In this document: piece after piece, positions 53,252 through 62,199 of the stretch | Position numbering within the stretch: the first letter of the stretch is position 1 | Layout of the letters: each line of letters opens with the position of its first letter | NCBI RefSeq assembly: GCF_900113305.1 | Contig: NZ_FOOW01000014.1 | Location: 1-64,000, forward strand | Source: Prevotella sp. KH2C16 | Lineage (GTDB): Bacteria; Bacteroidota; Bacteroidia; Bacteroidales; Bacteroidaceae | Reading direction: 5' to 3' | DNA length: 64,000 nt | The notes under the pieces: model-generated | What the model saw: the letters and a program-made list of their open reading frames with translations, nothing else | What the model was told of the DNA's origin: nothing | Database searches by the model: none | Position numbers and translations under genes: made by a program

Positions 53252-53947
53252 TTATTTTTCCCGTATTTTCTCCTGATATTGCTTCATCAGCCAGGCCTTT
53301 TGCTCTGCAATGGTCATATGGCTGTTGTCGAGCTCGATGGCGTCGTCGGCCTTCCTCAGGGGTGAAACCTTGCGGTGGGAATCTATATAGTCGCGTTCCT
53401 CCACATTCTTCAGGATGTCGGCGAAGTCGGCCGGCATGCCCTTGGCCTTCAGCTCGTCGAAGCGGCGGCGGGCACGCACTTCGGCGCTCGCCGTAACGAA
53501 CACCTTGAGCTCCGCGTCCGGGAAGACGGTGGTGCCGATGTCGCGGCCGTCCATCACGATGCCTTTTTCTCGCCCCATTTGCTGTTGCTGGGCCACGAGT
53601 GCCTTGCGGACGAAGGGCAGCGCGGCTATCGGGCTGACATGGTTGCTTACCTCGAGGGAGCGGATTTCCTGCTCCACGAGCTCATTATTTAAATAGGTGT
53701 CGGGGCGTCCTGCCTGCGGATTGAACTTGAAACTGATGTTGATGCGGGGCATCTGCTCCTCCAATTCACGGGCCCGGATGGTGCCGTCGGCGTTGAAGAG
53801 GCCGTTGCGGAGGGCATGGAGCGTTACCGCACGATACATGGCTCCCGTGTCTACATAGATGTATCCGATTTCTTTGGCCAGGTCTTTGGCCATCGTGCTC
53901 TTGCCGCACGACGAGAAGCCATCGATGGCGATAGTGATTTTTCTCAT
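53252..53947 (-). CDS. cmk: Cytidylate kinase
   Basis: 231 residues. It phosphorylates CMP and dCMP. The P-loop is GFSSCGKST at the N-terminus. [23 protein letters not shown] and [15 protein letters not shown] are family blocks. It begins 4 bp after the porQ stop and is therefore its operon partner, an order often seen in Bacteroidetes. Length is normal. Confidence 0.96.
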   Translation of the reverse strand: MRKITIAIDGFSSCGKSTMAKDLAKEIGYIYVDTGAMYRAVTLHALRNGLFNADGTIRARELEEQMPRINISFKFNPQAGRPDTYLNNELVEQEIRSLEVSNHVSPIAALPFVRKALVAQQQQMGREKGIVMDGRDIGTTVFPDAELKVFVTASAEVRARRRFDELKAKGMPADFADILKNVEERDYIDSHRKVSPLRKADDAIELDNSHMTIAEQKAWLMKQYQEKIREK

Positions 53948-53951
53948 GACG

Positions 53952-54899
53952 CTATAGTGTATAGGCTAAGTTTACGACGAAAGAATTGCTCGACACATGA
54001 TACTTGGCATAGGCCAGGTTGATCTTGAAGCGGTCGAGGTTGATGCCCGCCCCAAAGGAGAGACCTGCCCCGTGGCTGCTCTCGGTGTCGTCGCTGCCGA
54101 GGATTTTCATCTCGTTGGCGCGGCGGAAGTTATATCCGCCTCCTATCCAGATGTTGTCGCTGAGGAGGATGTCCACGCCCGCCACGAGGTGATAGATGAA
54201 CTTATAGTCCCAGTGGTTGAGGTCGATGAGCGACGCCGAGAGGCGGAAGGGGGTGTGCAGGATGCGCTTGCTCACGCCGGCCTGGACATCGATGGGCATC
54301 TTCTCGAACCGGTCGTTGTAGGCCTTGAGCTGGCCTCCAAGGTTCTTTGCGACCAGCGACAGCGACCATTCCCGGTCTGGGTCGTAGTAGTTCAGGCCGA
54401 GGTCTATGCCCATGGCGATGGAGTTGTAGCTGCCGATATACGAGGTGATGAACTTGGCCGCGATGCCTCCGGCCACCCGGTCGCCAAGCATATAGCTGAA
54501 ATATCCCGCTATCGAGATGTCCTTTGCGCTGAATTCGCCGGTCTGGACATTGTTCTCGTCAACTTCTTTCATCGTCCCGTAGTCGATGTACTGTGCCGAG
54601 ACGGCCACCGTGGCGCGGTTGCGAATGGTCTTGTTGAATGCCGCGCTGGCCGTATTCGCACCCTTCATATAGTTCATATAGTTCAGGTTGACGGTCTTGT
54701 CGCTTACTGACGACAGCAGGGCGGGGTTATTGAATATCAGTGCCTCGTCGTCTTCGATGACCGTTATGTTGTCCCCTCCCAGTGCCGCGGCGTGCGCACT
54801 CACGGGCAGACGCAGGAAGTTGTACTCCGTCTGGCTCTCCTGAGCTGCCGCAAAAATGGCAAAAAGGGTTAACAGGAGGGTAAAAACGCTTTTTTTCAT
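53952..54899 (-). CDS. porQ: Type IX secretion system protein PorQ
   Basis: 315 residues with a signal peptide ([13 protein letters not shown]). A beta-barrel of the PorV/PorQ type starts with [15 protein letters not shown], followed by NPALLS. PorQ is an outer-membrane component of the Bacteroidetes type IX secretion system, linked to attachment of cargo at the surface. It is cotranscribed with cmk. Its presence suggests that the secreted peptidases here could use this system. Confidence 0.9.
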   Translation of the reverse strand: MKKSVFTLLLTLFAIFAAAQESQTEYNFLRLPVSAHAAALGGDNITVIEDDEALIFNNPALLSSVSDKTVNLNYMNYMKGANTASAAFNKTIRNRATVAVSAQYIDYGTMKEVDENNVQTGEFSAKDISIAGYFSYMLGDRVAGGIAAKFITSYIGSYNSIAMGIDLGLNYYDPDREWSLSLVAKNLGGQLKAYNDRFEKMPIDVQAGVSKRILHTPFRLSASLIDLNHWDYKFIYHLVAGVDILLSDNIWIGGGYNFRRANEMKILGSDDTESSHGAGLSFGAGINLDRFKINLAYAKYHVSSNSFVVNLAYTL

Positions 54900-54920
54900 T
54901 TAATTTTCCTAATTATTCGA

Positions 54921-54928
54921 CAAAGTTA
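54921..54928 (-). promoter_or_regulatory. -7 box of porQ-cmk
   Basis: TAACTTTG on the minus strand, 22 bp before the porQ ATG. No TTG is seen at 20 bp. Confidence 0.45.
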
Positions 54929-54951
54929 CACCTTTTTTCAAATATCTGCGT

Positions 54952-54959
54952 TATTTTTG
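54952..54959 (+). promoter_or_regulatory. -7 box of the tonB gene
   Basis: TATTTTTG, 43 bp before the GTG start, divergent from the porQ promoter. Confidence 0.45.
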
Positions 54960-55001
54960 TAATTGAATTCATTTTCATAACGCGGAATCTATCGTTTTAG
55001 T

Positions 55002-55721
55002 GTGGCAGAACTGAAGAAATCAAACAAGGCGAATCTGGATAACAAGAGGTGGCAGGGCTTCCTCTTGGGCTTGATAGTTGCTTGTTCGCTGTTCTTCGTG
55101 GCCATGGAATACACCACTCGTCCCAAAGTGGTGGACAACGACATGGAAGTGGACGAGGATTTCATAGAGGATCTGGAACTTAAACTTAAACGGGACAAGG
55201 AGGATATGATATCCGTGGCCTCGCCGAAGCCGCCTCCCCCGGCGGTAACGGAGCGTGTGAAGGAGGCGGAGACCAGACCGTCTGAGGCGGAAAAGATTTT
55301 TCCCAACACGAGCGACATCGACGAGGGGGAGGGCGACGCGCTGAAGAAAGAGGCTACGGTGAAGGAAGCCGTGCCGGCAACTCCCTTGGTGGGGAACGAC
55401 GATCCCTTGAGTTTCCGCATCGTGCAGCAGATTCCCGAGTTCCCGGGGGGGATGGCCGCCTTCACCCAATGGCTCACCCGGAACTTGAGATACCCGCCCA
55501 TAGCCCAGCAAAAGCACATAGAGGGGCGGGTGGTGGTCTCCTTTATCATCAACCGGAACGGGTCGGTATCTGACCTGAAAATTGAGCAGTCGGCCAATGA
55601 TTCCTATCTCGATCAGGAGGCTTTGCGCGTGATGAGGCTCATGCCGAAGTGGAAACCTGGACTGGAAAACGACAAGCCCTGCCGGACGATGATGGCCGTA
55701 CCGATTGTTTTCGCAATTTAA
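55002..55721 (+). CDS. tonB: Energy transducer TonB, GTG start
   Basis: 239 residues from GTG, reading MAELKKSNKANLDNKRWQG, a cytoplasmic head normal for Bacteroidetes TonB-like proteins. One membrane helix (about 20-38), a Pro/Glu/Lys-rich periplasmic spacer (about 45-130) and a C-terminal TonB domain with GRVVVSFIINRNGSV and ALRVMRLMPKWKPG complete it. It carries energy from the inner membrane to receptors such as the thiamine receptor. The GTG start is chosen because no ATG precedes the membrane helix. A polyprenyl synthase gene follows after 15 bp. Confidence 0.9.
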   Translation: MAELKKSNKANLDNKRWQGFLLGLIVACSLFFVAMEYTTRPKVVDNDMEVDEDFIEDLELKLKRDKEDMISVASPKPPPPAVTERVKEAETRPSEAEKIFPNTSDIDEGEGDALKKEATVKEAVPATPLVGNDDPLSFRIVQQIPEFPGGMAAFTQWLTRNLRYPPIAQQKHIEGRVVVSFIINRNGSVSDLKIEQSANDSYLDQEALRVMRLMPKWKPGLENDKPCRTMMAVPIVFAI

Positions 55722-55736
55722 AGAAACTTTCATGAT

Positions 55737-56711
55737 ATGTTCACGCCGGAAGAATTACTAAGACTCTTCAATGAGTATTTGGACCATTTACCTTACGACC
55801 GCAAGCCGGAGTCGCTCTATGAGCCTGTCCGCTATGTGCTCTCCATGGGCGGAAAGCGCATCCGTCCCGTCTTGATGCTGCTGGCCTACAATCTTTTCAA
55901 GGACGATCCGGAAACCATTCTCTCCTCGGCCTGCGCCCTGGAGACCTACCATAACTATACGCTCCTGCACGACGACTTGATGGACAACGCGCCGATGCGC
56001 CGCGGGCATGAGACCGTGCACATGAAGTGGAATGCCAACACGGCCATTCTGAGCGGCGACTCTATGCTCGTCCTGGCCTATCAGCGCATGTCGGCATGTC
56101 GTCCCGACAAGCTCAAGGCCGTCATCGACTGCTTCACGGAGACAGCCCTTGAGATAGGGGAGGGGCAGCAGTATGACATGGACTTTGAGTCTCGCACCGA
56201 TGTGCGGGAGGAGGAATACATAGAGATGATCCGCCTGAAGACCAGCGTCCTCCTGGCTTGCGCCCTCAAGATAGGTGCCATTCTGGCGGATGCGCCCGAG
56301 GCGGATGCCGAGAATCTCTATCGGTTTGGTGAGCAAATCGGGCTGGCTTTCCAGTTGCAGGACGACTATCTGGATGTCTACGGCGACCCTGCCGTCTTTG
56401 GGAAGGCCATCGGCGGCGACATTCTCTGCAACAAGAAGACCTATATGCTGATCAACGCCTTCAACCATTCGGATGCCGCGCAGCACGAGGAGCTGGGGCG
56501 ATGGCTGTCGGCCAAGGACTTCGATGCCCGTGAAAAGATTGCCGCGGTAACGCATTTGTATGACGAGATGGGCATTGATGAGCTTGCCCGCGACAAGATA
56601 CGGTTTTACTTCGAGCAGAGCAAGAAGTTCCTGGATGCCGTCAACCTCCCTGCCGAGCGCAAGAAGCAGCTTGCTGACTATGCGGCTCAGATGATGCACA
56701 GAGAAAAGTAA
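55737..56711 (+). CDS. Trans-polyprenyl diphosphate synthase
   Basis: 324 residues. It condenses IPP with allylic diphosphates. The first Asp-rich motif lies in LLHDDLMD and the second in LQDDYLD. GGKRIRPVL and MRRGHETVH are further family blocks. The chain length of the product (probably a quinone side-chain precursor or a C15-C20 diphosphate) cannot be set by eye. It is cotranscribed with tonB. Confidence 0.93.
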   Translation: MFTPEELLRLFNEYLDHLPYDRKPESLYEPVRYVLSMGGKRIRPVLMLLAYNLFKDDPETILSSACALETYHNYTLLHDDLMDNAPMRRGHETVHMKWNANTAILSGDSMLVLAYQRMSACRPDKLKAVIDCFTETALEIGEGQQYDMDFESRTDVREEEYIEMIRLKTSVLLACALKIGAILADAPEADAENLYRFGEQIGLAFQLQDDYLDVYGDPAVFGKAIGGDILCNKKTYMLINAFNHSDAAQHEELGRWLSAKDFDAREKIAAVTHLYDEMGIDELARDKIRFYFEQSKKFLDAVNLPAERKKQLADYAAQMMHREK

Positions 56712-56790
56712 ACTCCCTCCACCAGCTTCCCTCAGATGGGTCGGATGCGTGTAAGACATTGAATCCCAATCGTAAAATATCTACCAATAA

Positions 56791-57489
56791 GTGCCCTACA
56801 GAAGATTACCCAAGAGCGATGCAGCCCGACTGAAAGCCTTGAAGACGCTGCTCGACAACAATGACATCTATACCGCCCGCAACCGGTTTATCGACTGGAA
56901 AACGCTCAACATGGCCCAGTCGTTGTACGACCGGCTGCTGACTGCCACCGAGCAGCTTCGCTTGAGCAGGCTGGCGCTGAAGCGCTATAATACCCGCATG
57001 GGCAAGTTGCACCATAATGCGTGGATGTATGTGAGCCATTTCATACAGGTGCTGATCATGAGCGTGGAACGCGGGGAAATCAGGCGCAGTCTCTTGGAGT
57101 TATACGCACTTCCGCAGGACGCGACTGCCGTGCCCGACATTACTACCGCCGGCAAGCTCATGGAGTGGGGAAAGAAGGTCATCGAAGGCGAGAAAGCGCG
57201 CATCAAGAAGGGCGGCCGGCCTATCTATAATCCGTCGCTGGGCATGCTGAATACCCATTACGACATCTTTTCCGAGGCCGTTCGCCAGCAGCAGTCTTTG
57301 CAGGAGCGCTGCCAGAGGGATGCCCGCGACATTCAGGAACTCCGCCCCCAGGTAGACAAGGTGATACTGGACTTGTGGAATCAGATAGAGAAGTATTATG
57401 AGAACGAGCCTCCAGAGGTGCGCTTCAAGGCGTGCCGGAAGTTCGGGGTGATATACTATTACCGCCGCCACGAGGAGCATAATTATTAG
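56791..57489 (+). CDS. Helical protein of unknown function, GTG start
   Basis: 232 residues from GTG (MPYRRLPKSDAARLKALK). It is mostly charged alpha-helix with no signal peptide, including a segment about 150-205 (FSEAVRQQQSLQERC) that could form a coiled coil. It ends in a Tyr/His/Glu-rich tail. The family is conserved in Bacteroidetes as far as I recall, without known function. It is followed after 18 bp by tatD, so cotranscription is likely. Confidence 0.65.
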   Translation: MPYRRLPKSDAARLKALKTLLDNNDIYTARNRFIDWKTLNMAQSLYDRLLTATEQLRLSRLALKRYNTRMGKLHHNAWMYVSHFIQVLIMSVERGEIRRSLLELYALPQDATAVPDITTAGKLMEWGKKVIEGEKARIKKGGRPIYNPSLGMLNTHYDIFSEAVRQQQSLQERCQRDARDIQELRPQVDKVILDLWNQIEKYYENEPPEVRFKACRKFGVIYYYRRHEEHNY

Positions 57490-57507
57490 GATTAAACATT
57501 TAAGACA

Positions 57508-58314
57508 TTGAATTTCATCGATACACATGCTCATCTCGACGGTGAGGAGTTTCGCGAAGATCTGCCGGAAGTCGTCGCAAGGGCGAGGGAGGCCGGCGTC
57601 AGCAAGGTCTTCCTGCCCTGCGTCAACCTGTCGTCCATTCCCACGATGGAGGCGGCGTGCCGCGCCTTTCTCGGCTATCTCCATCCCATGATAGGGCTGC
57701 AGCCCGAGGAGGTGGGTGCCGACTGGCAGGATGTCTTGGGCCGGATGAAGCCCTATCTCGCCCCTCGGGAGGAGCATCCCACGCTGGGCGGGGCTGAAAT
57801 CATTGCCGTGGGCGAGGTGGGACTCGACTTCTATTGGACACGGGAGTTTGAGCGAGAACAGCTGTCGGCCTTCGAAGAGCAGGTGAAATGGGCCGTGGAG
57901 TATCGCCTCCCCTTGATGATCCATTGCCGGAAGGCGCAGAACGAGCTCCTCCGCATCCTCAAGCTGTATAGGCGGGAACTGGCGGGTGGCGTATTCCACT
58001 GCTTCACCGGCAACGGCCGGGAGGCGCTCGAGCTGCTGTCGCTGGACGGCTTCGTGCTCGGCATAGGCGGTGTGTCCACCTTCAAGAGCAGCCATCTGCG
58101 GGAAGACCTGCCCGCGAATGTTCCCCTGAGCCGCATCGTCCTGGAGACCGACAGCCCCTATATGGCCCCGGTGCCACATCGTGGCAGTCGCAATGAGAGC
58201 AGTTTTCTTGTCTCAGTCCTGCGGCAGTTGGCCGAGAGCTACGGCGTGAGCGAGGAGGAAGTTGCCCGCCAGACGAACGAGAATGTGCGGCGAGTGTTTC
58301 GTATAGAAGTATAG
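57508..58314 (+). CDS. tatD: TatD family metal-dependent hydrolase, TTG start
   Basis: 268 residues. The frame starts at a TTG directly before NFIDTHAHLD. No ATG exists nearby, and the HxH motif must lie at the N-terminus, so TTG is favoured. Metal ligands: His7 and His9 in THAHLD, Glu in GEVGLDFYW, His in MIHCRK and FHCFTG, Asp in ETDSPYM. The family includes 3'-5' DNases. The gene for an MmcQ/YjbR protein follows after 3 bp. Confidence 0.93.
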   Translation: MNFIDTHAHLDGEEFREDLPEVVARAREAGVSKVFLPCVNLSSIPTMEAACRAFLGYLHPMIGLQPEEVGADWQDVLGRMKPYLAPREEHPTLGGAEIIAVGEVGLDFYWTREFEREQLSAFEEQVKWAVEYRLPLMIHCRKAQNELLRILKLYRRELAGGVFHCFTGNGREALELLSLDGFVLGIGGVSTFKSSHLREDLPANVPLSRIVLETDSPYMAPVPHRGSRNESSFLVSVLRQLAESYGVSEEEVARQTNENVRRVFRIEV

Positions 58315-58317
58315 GAA

Positions 58318-58671
58318 ATGAATATAGAAGAGATCCGGACCTATGCCCTGTCCCTGAAAGGAGTAACGGAGGACATGCCTTTCGGCGACGACTGCCTTGT
58401 CTTTCGCGTGGAGCGGAAGATATTCATGTGTATCCATCTGGCTGCCCTTGAGCCTGTGATAGCTCTCAAGTTGTTGCCGGAGACCCATGAAGAACTGCGC
58501 GCGGAGTTTACGGGCGTTACCCCTGCCTATCATTGGAACAAGAAACATTGGAGCGATATAGCCCTGCGGAGCGATGTTCCCGACGAGCGCGTCCATGCTC
58601 TGATAGATCAGTCTTATCGCTTGGTAGTGAGCAGGTTACCTAAGAATTTACGCTGGAAATACGATTTTTAA
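58318..58671 (+). CDS. MmcQ/YjbR family protein
   Basis: 117 residues, the family's usual length. Visible: GVTEDMPFGDDCLVFRV at the N-terminus, ALKLLPETHEEL, and the C-terminal TPAYHWNKKHW and IDQSYRLVVSRLPK. The fold resembles small DNA-binding proteins, but its role is not established. It is probably the last gene of the tatD operon. Confidence 0.85.
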   Translation: MNIEEIRTYALSLKGVTEDMPFGDDCLVFRVERKIFMCIHLAALEPVIALKLLPETHEELRAEFTGVTPAYHWNKKHWSDIALRSDVPDERVHALIDQSYRLVVSRLPKNLRWKYDF

Positions 58672-58746
58672 ATATTTAAAGAAATTTAAATAGATGGGCG
58701 AAAACTTCTGATTCTCGAATAAAAACTATACTTTTGTAGCCGATTT

Positions 58747-58834
58747 GGAGAGATGCTCGAGTGGCTGAAGAGGCACGCCTGGAAAGCGTGTAACCGGCAA
58801 AACCGGTTCCGGGGTTCGAATCCCCGTCTCTCCG
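58747..58834 (+). tRNA. tRNA-Ser (anticodon GGA)
   Basis: The acceptor stem GGAGAGA pairs with TCTCTCC. The anticodon loop is CTGGAAA, giving GGA, which reads UCC and UCU. The long variable arm AACCGGCAAAACCGGTT is typical of serine tRNA. The T-arm contains GGTTCGAATCC. No encoded CCA is present. The 3' end faces the integrative element and is a likely attachment site. Confidence 0.97.
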
Positions 58835-58892
58835 CTAATAGGCTTCAAAAGGACTTCACAAAGGTTGTCATTTTAGCCTTCAAAAATTAGCT

Positions 58893-58924
58893 AATCGTTG
58901 TAAAATCAAGGTTTTACAACGATT
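58893..58924. terminator. Strong hairpin after tRNA-Ser
   Basis: AATCGTTGTAAAA (58893-58905) pairs perfectly with TTTTACAACGATT (58912-58924) around a 6-nt loop, followed by TTTCTTT. It probably terminates the tRNA transcript. Confidence 0.8.
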
Positions 58925-58949
58925 TTTCTTTGTATATACCTCCGTTGCC

Positions 58950-59134
58950 TGACGGCATAACCTTATGTTTTGACGGTCATCTTTCGGTCAATTTCTGCTA
59001 CACATACTGCTACACAAAAAATGCAGCAGCAAAAAATGTAGCAGTGACGGTATTCTGAATACCATATTGACGGCATCAACTCTTTCTTTTTCAACGTATT
59101 AAGTATTAACTTTGCAGCCGAGTGCTACACAAAA
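58950..59134. repeat. Clustered direct and inverted repeats between tRNA-Ser and integrase
   Basis: TGCTACACA occurs at about 58996, 59008 and 59124, and TGCTACAC again inside the integrase gene. ACTGCTACA (59006-59014) and TGTAGCAGT (59037-59045) are inverted. TGACGG(C/T) recurs at 58950, 58971, 59045 and 59068. Such clusters fit recombinase arm-type or directionality-factor sites. Confidence 0.6.
59107..59114 (+). promoter_or_regulatory. -7 box of the integrase gene
   Basis: TAACTTTG, 33 bp before the ATG. It lies among the repeat sites, so recombinase binding could affect it. Confidence 0.45.
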
Positions 59135-59146
59135 GAAAGATGCATT

Positions 59147-60373
59147 ATGAGAACAAATTTCAAGGTGTCCTTCTACCTACGCTCAAACTATGAGAACAAA
59201 GAAGGAAAGTCGCCTGTAATGCTCCGGGTATTCCTTAACGGAGAGATGGCTAATTTTGGATCTACGAAAATCTTCGTGGACAAGACTGTATGGAACAATG
59301 CCACAAGTCGGCTCAAAGGCCGGACGGCTGAAGCCTTATCCGCCAATGCCGCATTGGACTCTATTTCTGCTACACTGAATAACATCTATCACAAATTTGA
59401 GGACGACCCCTCCCTGTCATTGGAGAAAATCCGCTCGTTTTTTGTGGGGAAAGACAGGGAGTACACAACTTTTCTCCCTGTATTCGACAGGTTCAACGAA
59501 GATGTCAGACAGCGTGTAGGACATACCATCAGCAAGGACAGCCTTCAGAAATACAGCGTTTTGAGAAGACATTTCGCAGAGTTCCTTGTCTATAAGCATG
59601 GAAGGAAGGATATAGGGCTCACAGAGTTCACACCATCCGTAGTACAGGATTTTGAGTTGTATCTGAGCACGGTGGCAGGCTGCGCATACAACACGTCTGT
59701 CAAGAAAATGAAGGCACTCAAGACCGTAACCATCTATGCGCAAAAACGTGGCTATCTTCTTCACGACCCCTTCCTCAACCACCGTTTTCACTTGGAGCCT
59801 GTCAATCGCGGCTTTCTCACGGACGAGGAAATCATGAAGATTGCTAACAAAGAACTGGATATCCACCGCTTAGAACTGGTAAGGGACGTTTTCATATTCT
59901 CCTGCTTCACGGGACTGGCATATATTGACGTGTCCAATCTCACACCAGACAACATCGTTACGCTCGATGACAAGCAGTGGATTATGACCAAAAGACAGAA
60001 GACCAGCGTGGAGACAAATGTACTCTTGCTGGATATACCCAAGAGTATCATCGCCAAGTACAGCCACAAGACCTATCGGGACGGCAAACTGTTTCCCATA
60101 TTAACGAATCAGAAAACCAACGCATATTTGAAAGAAATTGCCGATATTTGTGGCATCAAGAAGAATCTGACCTTCCATCTTGCCCGCCATACATTCGCCA
60201 CGATGTCACTGAGCAAGGGCGTTCCGATGGAAAGCGTGTCGAAGATGCTGGGACATACCAATATTAAGACCACACAAATCTACGCCCGCATCACCAACAA
60301 GAAGATAGAGCATGATATGGAGCAACTTTCTGGCAAGCTCGACAAGTTCAACAAGGCGATGGGGATCCGATAA
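59147..60373 (+). CDS. int: Tyrosine recombinase/integrase of Bacteroides type
   Basis: 408 residues: arm-binding N-terminus (about 1-100), core-binding domain (about 105-210) and catalytic domain (about 220-395). His344 and Arg347 (HLARH), His370 (LGHTN) and the nucleophile Tyr379 are present. The first catalytic Arg is missing: FTGLA has Ala258 where most enzymes have Arg, while Arg246 lies 12 residues upstream. IntDOT of CTnDOT has the same arrangement, Ser259 with Arg247. This suggests a CTnDOT-like mechanism, even though the element sits at a tRNA gene. Confidence 0.93.
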   Translation: MRTNFKVSFYLRSNYENKEGKSPVMLRVFLNGEMANFGSTKIFVDKTVWNNATSRLKGRTAEALSANAALDSISATLNNIYHKFEDDPSLSLEKIRSFFVGKDREYTTFLPVFDRFNEDVRQRVGHTISKDSLQKYSVLRRHFAEFLVYKHGRKDIGLTEFTPSVVQDFELYLSTVAGCAYNTSVKKMKALKTVTIYAQKRGYLLHDPFLNHRFHLEPVNRGFLTDEEIMKIANKELDIHRLELVRDVFIFSCFTGLAYIDVSNLTPDNIVTLDDKQWIMTKRQKTSVETNVLLLDIPKSIIAKYSHKTYRDGKLFPILTNQKTNAYLKEIADICGIKKNLTFHLARHTFATMSLSKGVPMESVSKMLGHTNIKTTQIYARITNKKIEHDMEQLSGKLDKFNKAMGIR

Positions 60374-60408
60374 CAAATAAAGTATAACAACCCTAAAATA
60401 AAAGATTT

Positions 60409-60876
60409 ATGGAAACGACAAAGAAAGAACTTTCCTACTTCCGTCTGAAGTTGGAGAACTACCTCAGTGAGCATTTCCCCGAAATGCAGAATGACAAGCC
60501 GTTCATAACGGCAAGAGCCGATGATGCCCTTACTACTTACTGCGATGCAGTGGCGCAAGGCTTCTCGCATCCGGAAGCGGAGACAATGGCAAGCGAGGTG
60601 CTGCATCGAGGGTTACATTTCTCCAAATACGACACGCTTGTTTCCGTGCTGGAAAATGAGTTTGAGAAGGAACTGCCCTCCCCACTTCCCGAAAGGCTTT
60701 CCCCGATACTTCTGAAAAACAAGGCTGTGCAAAGCGTCTTCGACAAGTATGAACTGACGGACGACTTCAGTGCGAGTCCGGAGTATGAGAAACTATACAC
60801 CGAGCTGACAGGGACAATCGTTCTGCTCATCGAGGTCAATGCTCTGCCAACGATAGACAGTGAGAACATAACTTGA
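60409..60876 (+). CDS. DUF1896 family protein of the integrative element
   Basis: 155 residues, mostly helical and acidic, with no signal peptide. ELSYFRLKLENYLSEHFPE near the start and GFSHPEAETMASEVLHRGL match the DUF1896 proteins found beside integrases in Bacteroides elements. The role is unknown. Confidence 0.75.
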   Translation: METTKKELSYFRLKLENYLSEHFPEMQNDKPFITARADDALTTYCDAVAQGFSHPEAETMASEVLHRGLHFSKYDTLVSVLENEFEKELPSPLPERLSPILLKNKAVQSVFDKYELTDDFSASPEYEKLYTELTGTIVLLIEVNALPTIDSENIT

Positions 60877-61015
60877 AGTAACACCATCGGGAGCTTTTGT
60901 AGTGTCAAGAGCCAAGATACACGCTCCACTCCACACGCCAAGAGTTCTGCAAACACTTGCCTTTGTGTAGTCTGCGCATCTTGTTATCGCTCTTGAACTA
61001 TTAAAAGCCCCGATT

Positions 61016-61363
61016 ATGAATACAATCATCATGAATCAAGACGTTCACACACCTGCCTTCATCAAGGCAGACGCATCGAACAAGACCGACAGGAACAGGC
61101 AGCAGCCTACTTCTCCCAAGCAAGTCCGCCGCTTCGGTTGGACACGCTTCATCGAACCCGTCCTTCTGCTTTCCCTTGTCATCGGTGCAGTTTACCTTAT
61201 CTCAAAGATGGTAACGCCGCAAGTCGTAACTGCCGTGTCAGTCATTGCAGGTTTTCTGATACTGCGCTTTATAGTCCGTGTAATCCTGAAAGTGACATTT
61301 ACGCTTCTGAGCTTTCTGTTCTGGCTGGCGATACTCTGCGCCATCCTGCTCTGCGTGCTTTGA
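61016..61363 (+). CDS. Small membrane protein of the integrative element
   Basis: 115 residues. A polar, basic N-terminus (about 1-45) is followed by two to three close hydrophobic helices (about 48-66, 68-88, 92-114). A start at the second ATG (MNQDVHT) is also possible. The function is unknown. Confidence 0.6.
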   Translation: MNTIIMNQDVHTPAFIKADASNKTDRNRQQPTSPKQVRRFGWTRFIEPVLLLSLVIGAVYLISKMVTPQVVTAVSVIAGFLILRFIVRVILKVTFTLLSFLFWLAILCAILLCVL

Positions 61364-61402
61364 GAAGCACGTTTCTGTAAACTTTTCATTTATATTTCAT
61401 GA

Positions 61403-61441
61403 GGTGGTTATCTCGCATTTTGCAGATAGCCACCTTTTTTG
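61403..61441 (+). terminator. Intrinsic terminator in the element
   Basis: GGTGGTTATCT (61403-61413) pairs with AGATAGCCACC (61424-61434, one G-U), followed by seven T. Confidence 0.85.
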
Positions 61442-61531
61442 TTTTCCGTTTCAGGCGTTGCACTTTCGCTTCTCTTCCATATCTCCACAATATGCGATGT
61501 CGCAAGACGGATGCTGTTCCCTTTTTATCCG

Positions 61532-61641
61532 CAAAGGTAGTACGGGGCTTGCGGTTTTCCCAAGGTCGGTGCCTCCGGTTTGTCTGAAAAATCTCCATCC
61601 CTGCGGGTAGTATTTTTCGCCAAAACCTTGTGCAAGCCCCG
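61532..61641. other. Candidate structured RNA or transfer-origin region in a gene-free spacer
   Basis: CGGGGCTTGCGGTTTT (61543-61558) pairs with AAAACC (61622-61627) and GCAAGCCCCG (61632-61641), with TTGT bulged, giving a 16-bp stem over 99 nt. A leftward -7 box TACCTTTG lies beside it at 61532-61539. No gene is seen from 61442 to 61715. Confidence 0.4.
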
Positions 61642-61715
61642 CCCCGCTACCTCGTGTATTGCTACAAAAAGGAATCAGCATACTCCGATCTTTGGACGCA
61701 TAAAAAAATGTCGCT

Positions 61716-62138
61716 ATGGATAAGCAGAAAGTATATACAACATCTTCGATGAAGAAAAAAGGATATAGCTCCTCCTCTCATTACCGCATTAACTCTGTGG
61801 TTGGACAAAGTGAGCAAGTGTTGGCAACCAAGTTCGTGCAATGGGACGTGAACCCATTGGAGAGCCTTTCAAACAGCAAGGTGTACCTCCTGCGTGCGAA
61901 ACTCAATCGTGGCGAGCGTATGAGCCGTGAAGAAAAGGACTGGCTATGTGAAGCCGTGAACTCAAACACCTACTTCCGTACAGCCGTTCCCTTGCAAGGT
62001 TGGCGATTTGACTTCTTCGATGTGCTGAAGAAATACCTTGTGGCTCAATACGGACAATGGGCAGAGTATTACGCACCCGACAGAACGAGCCTAAGAGCCT
62101 ACCTATATGGACGCATCAATCAGATTGTGGAATTGTAA
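61716..62138 (+). CDS. Unknown protein of the integrative element
   Basis: 140 residues, with no signal peptide or membrane helix. A serine- and lysine-rich start (TSSMKKKGYSSSSHYR) is followed by a compact mixed region with REEKDWLCEAV and GWRFDFFDVLKKYLV. Similar proteins occur beside PcfK/PcfJ genes in Bacteroides elements. The function is unknown. Confidence 0.65.
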   Translation: MDKQKVYTTSSMKKKGYSSSSHYRINSVVGQSEQVLATKFVQWDVNPLESLSNSKVYLLRAKLNRGERMSREEKDWLCEAVNSNTYFRTAVPLQGWRFDFFDVLKKYLVAQYGQWAEYYAPDRTSLRAYLYGRINQIVEL

Positions 62139-62199
62139 ATCGGCGGACGAAGTGAAAGCCAAATTCCCAAGTATTAACAACATCAAAACATATACGACT

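Noticed and set aside
59107-59114. TAACTTTG near the integrase as a CTnDOT-type attachment core (GTAnnTTTGC)
   Set aside because: The first base of the core is T rather than G, and the match is explained by the promoter consensus. The tRNA 3' end is the better candidate.
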